Shown piece after piece: positions 41,637 to 48,224 of a stretch of DNA of 48,224 bases. Source of the stretch: UBA1422 sp963676385 (GTDB lineage: Bacteria; Bacillota; Clostridia; Peptostreptococcales; Anaerovoracaceae); assembly GCA_963676385.2 (NCBI GenBank), contig CAXXMM010000003.1:1-48224 (forward strand). The letters are read 5' to 3'. The number at the start of each line of letters is the position of its first letter. Position 1 is the stretch's first letter. Both the position numbers and the translations under genes were made by a program. Below the pieces are notes generated by a model. The model was not told where the DNA came from. It saw only the letters and a program-made list of their open reading frames with translations, and ran no database searches.

Positions 41637-42926
41637 CTATTCCACCGTGGCTTTTTCCAGAGCTTGCCTTAGATCATCAATTAAATCTTCTCCATCTTCA
41701 ATACCAATGGAAATCCTGATTTGATCCGGCGTTACCCCTGCATCTATTAAATCCTGCTCAGAAAGTTGAGAATGGGTTGTACTGGCCGGATGGATTACCA
41801 AAGATTTTGCATCTGCCACATTGGCCAACAAGGAAAATATTTCCAGGCTATCAATAAATTTAGTTGCGGCCTCTCGTCCCCCTTTGATTCCAAAAGTGAA
41901 AATAGAACCAGCGCCTTTTGGGAAATATTTTTTTGCCAATTCATGATATTTATCTTCCTGTAGCCCCGGATAATTAACCCAAGTAACCTGTGGATGGCCA
42001 CTGAGAAATTCAGCAACCTTTTGCGCATTAGAAACATGACGCTCCACCCTTAGGGAAAGTGTTTCCAATCCCTGAATAAACAGGAACGAGTTAAAGGGGC
42101 TAATGGCGGCGCCGGTATCACGAAGCAGTTGAACTCTCGCCTTGACAATAAAAGCCAGCGGGCCAAAAGCTTCTGCATAAATTACCCCGTGGTAGCTAGG
42201 ATCCGGCTCAGACAGACCCGAAAATTTTCCGCTCTCCTTCCAATCAAAATTACCGGAGTCTACAATAACACCACCAATAGAAGTACCGTGACCTCCAATA
42301 AACTTTGTCGCCGAATGTACAACAATATCTGCACCAAACTCAAAGGGACGAATCAAATAAGGCGTTCCAAAGGTGTTATCAATAATCAGCGGAATCTTAT
42401 TTTCGTGGGCAACTTGAGCTACCTTTTCAATGTCAACAATGTTAATTCCCGGATTACCAATAGCTTCGATAAAAATCGCCTTTGTCTGATCATCTATGGC
42501 CTCACGAAAGTTTTCCGGTTCATCAGGATTCACAAACTTCGTTTGAATCCCCAACTTTGGCAAAGTGTAATGAAAAAGATTATAGGTTCCCCCATACAAG
42601 GTGCTTGCAGATATAATATTATCTCCAGCGTTGGCAATATTTAAAACCGAATAGGTAATCGCAGCAGAACCGGAGGCTACCGCCAATGCGCCCACTCCGC
42701 CTTCCAAAGCGGCAATGCGTTGTTCAAAAACATCATTGGTGGGATTCATGATTCGGGTGTAAATATTTCCGTTTTCTTTCAATGCAAAAAGATTTGCTGC
42801 GTGTTCAGCGCTGTCAAAAACATAGGATGAAGTCTGATAAATAGGGACTGCCCTGGAACCAGTCGTGGGGTCAGGGATTTGTCCTGCGTGAACTTGCAAT
42901 GTGTCAAATTTAAGTTTTTTGTTCAT
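41637..42926 (-). CDS. metY: O-acetylhomoserine/O-acetylserine sulfhydrylase-type enzyme (MetY)
   Basis: A 429-residue PLP enzyme of the Cys/Met metabolism family. The PLP lysine is in VVHSATKFIGGHGTSIGG, the N-terminal FDTLQVHAGQIPDPTTGSRA and the SSYVFDSAEHAANLFAL segments are typical of O-acetylhomoserine sulfhydrylases, which make homocysteine from O-acetylhomoserine and sulfide. The start at 42926 has AAAGGAG. It ends in TAG. Its Rrf2 neighbours on both sides suggest cysteine/sulfur-responsive control. Confidence 0.94.
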   Translation of the reverse strand: MNKKLKFDTLQVHAGQIPDPTTGSRAVPIYQTSSYVFDSAEHAANLFALKENGNIYTRIMNPTNDVFEQRIAALEGGVGALAVASGSAAITYSVLNIANAGDNIISASTLYGGTYNLFHYTLPKLGIQTKFVNPDEPENFREAIDDQTKAIFIEAIGNPGINIVDIEKVAQVAHENKIPLIIDNTFGTPYLIRPFEFGADIVVHSATKFIGGHGTSIGGVIVDSGNFDWKESGKFSGLSEPDPSYHGVIYAEAFGPLAFIVKARVQLLRDTGAAISPFNSFLFIQGLETLSLRVERHVSNAQKVAEFLSGHPQVTWVNYPGLQEDKYHELAKKYFPKGAGSIFTFGIKGGREAATKFIDSLEIFSLLANVADAKSLVIHPASTTHSQLSEQDLIDAGVTPDQIRISIGIEDGEDLIDDLRQALEKATVE

Positions 42927-42992
42927 TTTCTTATCTCCTTTTACGAATTGCAATAAAACGTATAGTTTTAGTGGGGATTTATGGTAAAAAAA

Positions 42993-43436
42993 TTAGATGT
43001 AATAGATGGATGCCATGGTCCCCGACATATTTTGGTATTCATTCACCAAATCCTCCAATGTCATTTCATCAACAATCTTGTTGACAGTTTCAGTCATTAC
43101 GTCCCATACATGCACCTTAATACAGTGCTGCACACTGGTATCAGATCCACTGTTATCCTTTTCCTCCACCAAAATCAAGTTTCCTTCCAACGCCCGTAAT
43201 ATCATACCCACCGTTAAATTTGACGGACTGTCCGCAAGGATATATCCTCCTTGAGCGCCTTTGACGCTCTTAACAAGGCCAGCCTTTTTAAGGGTGGAAA
43301 ATACTTGTTCCAGATAATTGACCGAAATGTCCTGGCGTTCTGCAATCCCATTTAAAGCAACCTGTCCATTGGTAGAATGAATCGCTAAGTCAACCATTCC
43401 TCGAAGCCCATATCTGCCTTTTGTTGATACTTTCAT
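42993..43436 (-). CDS. Rrf2-family regulator (CymR-like)
   Basis: A 147-residue Rrf2 protein: MKVSTKGRYGLRGMVDLAIH, the wing VFSTLKKAGLVKSVKGAQGGYILA, and a C-terminal helix. The match to the start of CymR/IscR is good; a single cysteine (QHCIKVHVW) remains. CymR-type repressors control cysteine synthesis genes. The stop is about 65 bases from the metY start, so it may control metY. Confidence 0.87.
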   Translation of the reverse strand: MKVSTKGRYGLRGMVDLAIHSTNGQVALNGIAERQDISVNYLEQVFSTLKKAGLVKSVKGAQGGYILADSPSNLTVGMILRALEGNLILVEEKDNSGSDTSVQHCIKVHVWDVMTETVNKIVDEMTLEDLVNEYQNMSGTMASIYYI

Positions 43437-43535
43437 GTTTCTCCTTTTTCTGTTTGGAACCCATCAGATTTTTAAACCAACAATTCCTATCGATTTAGTA
43501 TACTATAACTCCTCTGTTAAAGTCTGTCAACTATT

Positions 43536-43985
43536 TTATATGCTATACTCCAGATTATTTTTGGGGTTCTCCTTCATATAGCAATCCAACAAATCCCCAA
43601 GGGTAACCTTGTCTGCCACTTGATTAAGTTCTTCCATAATTCGACCCCAAAATCTTCGGGTAATACAAAAGTCAAACCGCTGGCAGGTGGATTCTTTGCC
43701 TTCCACAACACAATCCACTGGAGATAACGGCCCTTCTAGGGCATTAAGAATCTGGCGAACCGTAATATTTTTAGGAGGTTCTACCAACCGATATCCGCCT
43801 AAGGCACCTCTGGTGCTGGAAAGAATGCCGCTTCGCTTCAGCACGCCAAAAATTTGTTCTAAATACTTTTCAGATATCCCCTGTCGTTCTGCGATGCTTT
43901 TGATATTCACAAGTTCACCATCACTATGAATGGCCAAATCCAACAGTGCTTCTAAACCATACTGTCCTTTGGTAGATATATTCAT
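43536..43985 (-). CDS. Rrf2-family regulator (IscR-like, three cysteines)
   Basis: A 149-residue Rrf2 protein: MNISTKGQYGLEALLDLAIH, the recognition region IFGVLKRSGILSSTRGALGGYRL, and a cysteine cluster VDCVVEGKESTCQRFDFC, the spacing of iron-sulfur-binding IscR-like proteins. Control of Fe-S or sulfur genes is likely. Start has GCAGGAGG. Next gene downstream is the CymR-like one, and the feoA-feoB set is upstream. Confidence 0.87.
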   Translation of the reverse strand: MNISTKGQYGLEALLDLAIHSDGELVNIKSIAERQGISEKYLEQIFGVLKRSGILSSTRGALGGYRLVEPPKNITVRQILNALEGPLSPVDCVVEGKESTCQRFDFCITRRFWGRIMEELNQVADKVTLGDLLDCYMKENPKNNLEYSI

Positions 43986-44055
43986 TCCTTCATCCTCCTG
44001 CTATACATACCTTATCATTTTGTTGATGATTTCGCAAGAAAACAAAGAGTTCCCA

Positions 44056-44235
44056 TTATTTCCGAACATTTCCTTTACATGTTCCGGATATAGCACATCC
44101 ACTGCAGGCATTTCCACAAGTGGAGATTCCTTTCTTTTTATCTCTGTAAAGTTTGTTTATTATCAAGGCGAAAAGCCCGATGAGCAACAGTGAAACCACA
44201 ATGGTTGCTCCGTTTGATACAATCCAATTCATCAT
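44056..44235 (-). CDS. FeoB-associated Cys-rich membrane protein
   Basis: A 59-residue protein with an N-terminal helix (VVSLLLIGLFALIINKLY) and a cysteine-rich tail (STCGNACSGCAISGTCKGN). Small proteins of this kind follow feoB in many Firmicutes and may take the place of FeoC. The start overlaps the FeoB stop by one to four bases, with AAAGGAG ten bases upstream. Confidence 0.85.
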   Translation of the reverse strand: MMNWIVSNGATIVVSLLLIGLFALIINKLYRDKKKGISTCGNACSGCAISGTCKGNVRK

Positions 44236-46405
44236 TGTTTACATGCTCCTTTCTCATAGGATGGCAGGAATACTTTTGATGATTTTGGCGGAAAAACAAG
44301 GTATACGGTTAAACCAACAATCAAGGCTACCGCCATAAAGGTTCCAAAGGCAAGGTTTCCGGTTGCAGCAAACTTTCCTATTTGAAAAATGACGAAGGCC
44401 ACACCATATGCAAAGCTTGTTTGATATAAAATCGCAAACCATGTCCATTTCACATTATTCATCTCTCTGCGTATTGCGCCAATTGCTGCAAAACAAGGTG
44501 CACAAAGCAAGTTAAATACCAAGAAAGAAAAAGCCGAAAGTTGAGTAAAATGAGCGGCCAAAGGCCCAAGGAGTTGAGCTCCCGCATCTCCATCCCCTGC
44601 AATACCAAAGAGCACTCCAAAAGTCCCAACAACGTTTTCCTTAGCAACAAGACCTGTAATTGTGGCAACAGCTGACTGCCAATCTCCAAACCCTAGGGGT
44701 GCAAAGATTGGTGCAATGGCGCCTCCCATCATGGCTAAAAAGCCATCCGAAAAATCGTCAACCATCCCAATCTTTCCATTGACGAAACCAAGATTGGTTA
44801 ACACCCAAATAGCTACGCTGGAAATTAAAATTACAGTACCCGCTTTTTTCACAAAGGACCAGCCTCTCTCCCAAATGCTGTGCATAAGATTTGAAATGGT
44901 TGGAAGATGGTAATTGGGAAGTTCCATAACGAAGGGGGCAGGAATCCCGGAAAACAATCTGGTCTTTTTCAAAATCAGACCCGACAGAATAATGGCTCCA
45001 ATCCCCAGAAAATAGGCACTGGGAGCAACCCACCATGCCCCACCGAACAACGCCCCTGCAATTAATCCAATCAAAGGCAACTTTGCACTGCATGGAATAA
45101 AAGTGGTTGTAATGATGGTCATTTTTCGGTCACGATCGCTTTCAATGGTTCGGGACGCCATAATCCCCGGCACCCCACATCCGGTTCCAATGAGCATTGG
45201 GATAAATGACTTTCCGGACAAACCTATTTTCCGGAACAACTTATCCAAGATAAAGCCCACTCTTGCCATATATCCACAACCTTCCAAAAAGGCCAAAAAT
45301 CCGAATAGTACAAACATTTGAGGAACAAAGCCTAAGACAGCCCCAACCCCTCCAATGATTCCGTTCAAAATCAAACTGTTCAACCATTGAGAAGTGCCTA
45401 GCGCCAGCAATATTTTTTCCACTGCGTCGGGGATCACCTGTCCAAACAGGATGTCGTTGGTATAATCTGTAACCCACGAGCCTACCGTGGTGACGGAAAC
45501 AAAGTACACAATAAACATTACCAAGGCAAAGATGGGCAAAGCAAGGAATCGATTGGTGACCACCTTGTCAATTTTCTCACTCAAAGTGTGGTTCCCTATG
45601 CCCCGTTTCAAATAGCATTGGTCTATGATAGAGGTAATAAAATTGTATCTTTCGTTGGCGATAATGCTTTCTGCATCGTCATCCATGATTTTTCGCAAAT
45701 ACTAATATCATTCTCAATATGCGCCAGTTGGTCTGAAGTCAAATGGAGGGCTGCCGCTATTTTGGAATCCCGCTCAAAAATTTTAATGGAAAAGAAACGT
45801 TGGATGCCTTCAGGCATGTCATGAGAAGGGCTTCCTCAATGTGTGCAATGGCACGCTCCACCGGCCCGCTAAAACTGTACACCGGCGATACAGGAAGCTG
45901 GTTCTGCCCTTTGTCCATTTGTCCAAGGGAGATTGCTGTTTCAGCTGCTATGGTCAATTCCTGTGCCCTTTAAGGCAGAAATTGGAACCACTGGACACCC
46001 CAACACTTGTGACAAGCGATCCACATCTAAAGTTTCTCCGTTTTTTTCCAGAATATCCATCATGTTTAAGGCAACAACCATGGGAATATCCAACTCCAAT
46101 AGTTTGTGTTGTCAAATATAGGTTTCGTTCAAGATTTGTGGCATCAACAATATTTAAAATCGCCTTGGGCTTTTCATTAAGTAAATATGTCCGGGTAATC
46201 ACCTCCTCCGGCGAATAGGGAGAAAGAGAATATATCCCCGGCAAATCGGAAATGATAATGTCTTTATGACCTTTCAGTTTTCCCTCCTTTTTTTCCACGG
46301 TAACTCCCGGCCAGTTTCCTACAAATTGATTGGAACGGTCAAACCATTAAATAATGTTGTTTTTCCACTGTTTGGATTTCCCGCCAGTGCTATTTTTGTT
46401 TTCAT
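44232..46405 (-). pseudogene. feoB: Ferrous iron transporter FeoB, frameshifted
   Basis: A GTP-driven Fe2+ importer. The N-terminal G domain starts MKTKIALAGNPNSGKTTLFNG (G1), includes DLPGIYSLSPYSPEEV and LNIVDATNLERNLYLT, and the permease part from 45698 on is intact (ALPIFALVMFIVYFV; GTGCGVPGIMASRTIESDRDRKM; the Gate-type segments). Between 45.69 and 46.34 kb the frame shifts at least five times by single bases (near 46336, 46104, 45952, 45824 and 45690). Fixing them gives a normal FeoB. Many shifts are in short homopolymers, so sequencing error near the window end is likely; a real pseudogene is the alternative. Confidence 0.9.
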
Positions 46406-46422
46406 AAAGACCTCCGTAGCCA

Positions 46423-46450
46423 CGCCTGGTTAGTTTTAACTAACCAGGCG
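46423..46450. promoter_or_regulatory. Inverted repeat between feoA and feoB, operator-like
   Basis: A perfect 12-bp inverted repeat with a 4-base spacer. Its inner eight bases TGGTTAGT/ACTAACCA are the same as in the operator before feoA. T-runs lie on the wrong side for a terminator on the minus strand. Confidence 0.6.
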
Positions 46451-46474
46451 CTAAAAAAAACTGTCTCCTGTCCG

Positions 46475-46696
46475 TTAGCTTACTTCAATTTTTGCTGCAT
46501 CTTCTTTGCGAATGGACAGTGCATATCCTCTCACGTAAAGTTCAATGGGATCTCCAAAAGGAGCAACCTTTTTCACACGAACATTGACGCCTTTGGTGAT
46601 TCCCATGTCCATAATTCTACGTTTCAAAGCCCCTTCTCCATGTAACTTAATCACTGCAGCCATTGATCCGGGTTTTAAATCATTGATGGTGCGCAT
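46475..46696 (-). CDS. feoA: Ferrous iron transport protein FeoA
   Basis: A 73-residue SH3-like protein: MRTINDLKPGSMAAVIKLHG, LKRRIMDMGITKGVNVRVKK and PIELYVRGYALSIRKEDA are the FeoA consensus. It supports FeoB in the membrane. The start has GGGAGGA upstream. feoB lies 70 bases downstream on the same strand. Confidence 0.94.
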   Translation of the reverse strand: MRTINDLKPGSMAAVIKLHGEGALKRRIMDMGITKGVNVRVKKVAPFGDPIELYVRGYALSIRKEDAAKIEVS

Positions 46697-46710
46697 AATA
46701 TCCTCCCTAG

Positions 46711-46799
46711 CCAGTTATTTACAACTAACCTAAATGTCAAAAATTTGGTTAGTCAATACTAACCAAATTCATAATACCACGCTATTCCTACCTTGTCAA
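46711..46799 (-). promoter_or_regulatory. Promoter of feoA with iron-type operators
   Basis: A -35 TTGACA (46794-46799) and -10 TATTAT (46771-46776), 17 bases apart. Directly over the start point lies a perfect 12-bp inverted repeat with 4-base spacer (46742-46769; core TGGTTAGT/ACTAACCA). A third, degenerate copy at 46711-46733 carries the half-site TTTAGGTTAG, like DtxR/IdeR sites. The geometry differs from the 19-bp IdeR box because of the longer spacer. Confidence 0.7.
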
Positions 46800-46804
46800 T
46801 ATGA

Positions 46805-47849
46805 TTAATTAAATTTTAATTTATAACAATACTCCAAGTTCCTGTAATAATCTTTTTCCACAAAATCCGTAGGTTTTACATCGATGGCTCTGCTGTCAAA
46901 ATAGTGTAGATTCGCTTCTTTCAGCAAGGTATAAATAAATTGTGAACAAAACATGGTGTTAGGTTTAAAGGTTGCCGAGTAACAAGCCCCAACATATTAT
47001 AGGCACTCCCCACACGATTGATTTCTTGAACCCTGTCTATCATTCGCTGTTTTTGTTCTCTGGAGCAGGCAAGACTATATACAATAATAGAAGCACCTTC
47101 CTTCTTTTGAAAGAAAGTGATTTGCTCCTTGTTTAATCCGGAGGATACAATTTTTCTCCCCCATTATAACTAACCACCGTTTTTAAATCATAATCAAAAC
47201 TGATGGACACATGATTGTACATTTTTGGGTAAATACTGACAACAATTCGCTGGCATAACTGCCTGTATCTGACATGATTAGATAAATGTGTTCATCGGCT
47301 AGGCTATCCATGCAGTCTTTAAAGTAGGCATCTGTCAACCCATTTCGATTAATATAATTTGTAATGCTATGCCGCGGCAAATCCTCCAACCACCTGCAAT
47401 GTTGGTAATGCTAAGGCTATTTTTGGTCTTTAGAATCCCGTTCTTTGCATCATTAATGCGGCTACGCCATAGGTCAAACTATAAAAACTCACCGTATAAA
47501 TATCTTCCACCGATGGAAAAACCGAACGCCGGTAATTTGCATAGGTGTTAACAATAAACGGAACATACATGAACAATAGACCCAAAGCTTTTTAAAGATA
47601 AATACCGGGCCATGAAGGGTTACATCAAAGATAACAATTTGGCAAAACATCAACTGCAGCACCAATATTGCCAGATAAATGCCTACCAGGCCGATTTTTC
47701 TTGAGGGATACTGTCCGACGTTGCGGTTTTTAACATCAAGATCAGACCAATGGCCAAATACGCCAAAAAAAAGATACCTGAGGTTCCAAAGACCACGAAG
47801 GCAATACCGAGAATGATTATAAATAAGATAAGTACTTTTTGGCTTTCAT
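46805..47849 (-). pseudogene. Membrane protein with permuted papain-like peptidase domain, frameshifted
   Basis: The ATG at 47849 has AGAAGGGG upstream. The N-terminal part, spread over frames, is hydrophobic (IIILGIAFVVFGTSGIFFLA; IYLAILVLQLMFCQIVIF). The C-terminal part carries IYLIMSDTGSYASELLSVF, YNHVSISFDYDL with a histidine, IIVYSLACSREQKQRM, and NTMFCSQFIYTLLKEAN with a cysteine, the H-then-C order of permuted NlpC/P60-like (papain-fold) proteins found in Firmicutes. The reading frame breaks several times, so boundaries are approximate. Stop is the TAA at 46805. Confidence 0.55.
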
Positions 47850-47947
47850 GACTTCCCCTTCTATCGTGAACAGTTTCTTCCCAGTATCATACCATATCTC
47901 CTTGAAAAATAGTACCGCCGGACAAAATCCTTCATGCAGGTTTCAGA

Positions 47948-48224
47948 TTAAATCATTGATACCACCCCAAGCAAAATACATCCAATGAAGTTAATTGCCA
48001 GATTTGCACTGATGTGAACCAACCAAGATGGTAAAATTGTGTTTTTCTTATCATCCAGTCCATTAAATAACAATCCAGCACCAAAAAGGGATAGAATCAA
48101 CAATCCCATTAGCAATGAAGAAAACCAGCCATCCTTAATGCCCACATGATAAAGGGCAAATGCCACGGCACTGAAAAAACAAGCAACCTTTCTTCCCAAA
48201 GATTGCTTCAATGCAAGAAATGCA
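47948..48224 (-). CDS. CPBP-family intramembrane metalloprotease (C-terminal part)
   Basis: The last 91 residues of a membrane protein whose start lies beyond the right edge. AFALYHVGIKDGWFSS and the later SWLVHISANLAIN give the FxxxH and HxxxN motifs of CPBP/Abi proteases (homologues of type II CAAX endoproteases). The first motif (EExxxR) must lie outside the window. The target is unknown. Confidence 0.78.
   Translation of the reverse strand, partial: AFLALKQSLGRKVACFFSAVAFALYHVGIKDGWFSSLLMGLLILSLFGAGLLFNGLDDKKNTILPSWLVHISANLAINFIGCILLGVVSMI

Noticed and set aside
45588..46218. Plus-strand open reading frames at 45.6-46.2 kb
   Set aside because: They are antisense to feoB, whose protein is recognisable on the minus strand across the same bases.

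Overview
The window looks like a chromosomal segment of a low-to-moderate GC, spore-former-type Clostridia (Firmicutes). The evidence is a sigma-H gene next to rlmB, mrnC, cysS and cysE, Shine-Dalgarno sites of the AGGAGG type before nearly every gene, tightly overlapping genes, a BMP-type nucleoside transporter, Rrf2 regulators, and FeoA/FeoB with a Cys-rich partner. Both window ends cut through genes. Single-base frameshifts concentrate near the ends (rlmB at ~0.85 kb, feoB and its neighbour at 45.7-47.8 kb), so sequence quality there is in doubt.

Layout. 0-5.2 kb (minus): sigH, rlmB, folA, thyA, a small membrane protein, mrnC, cysS, cysE. 5.2-7.4 kb (minus): PHP phosphoesterase, DJ-1/PfpI protein, membrane protein. 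7.4-14.8 kb (minus): a nucleoside ABC transporter (two permeases, ATPase, lipoprotein), then xpt, a DUF523/TudS-type Fe-S protein, an FAD reductase and a hotdog thioesterase, in overlapping or adjacent order. 15-19.7 kb (minus): accessory genes (TfoX-like, AraC/GyrI, DUF7662, serine hydrolase, Vat/CatB-type acetyltransferase, membrane protein with XRE regulator, broken VOC gene). 19.7-20.4 kb: a non-coding patch of repeats built from the 3' end of tRNA-Leu, followed by the intact tRNA-Leu(CAG). 20.4-23.3 kb (minus): mtbB and an FAD dehydrogenase. 23.3-29.3 kb (minus): DUF1292 protein, uvrC, dacF, apgM, serC. 29.4-32.3 kb (plus): serA and an AraC regulator. 32.3-33.0 kb: an IS200-type insertion. 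33.1-39.9 kb (minus): YihY protein, rdgB, 5'-nucleotidase, CoA-binding protein and a P-type ATPase. 40-44 kb (minus): XRE/TPR regulator and three Rrf2 regulators around a metY gene. 44-46.7 kb (minus): feoA-feoB-Cys-rich protein. 46.8-48.2 kb (minus): two broken or partial membrane-protein genes.

Main discovery: the dimethylamine methyltransferase gene mtbB (20393-21793) is interrupted at codon 354 by an in-frame TAG. The flanking residues match the pyrrolysine site of MtbB, and the protein continues for 112 more residues to a TAA. This implies that the organism inserts pyrrolysine, the 22nd amino acid. No pyl genes, tRNA-Pyl or corrinoid protein lie in this window. At least seven other genes here end in TAG, so UAG is an ambiguous codon in this organism.

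Regulation visible in the sequence: a yybP-ykoY-type (Mn2+) riboswitch with an overlapping terminator before the P-type ATPase; a repeated inverted-repeat operator at the feoA promoter and again between feoA and feoB; face-to-face overlapping promoters for serC and serA; and a promoter with a palindrome over the start point before cysE.
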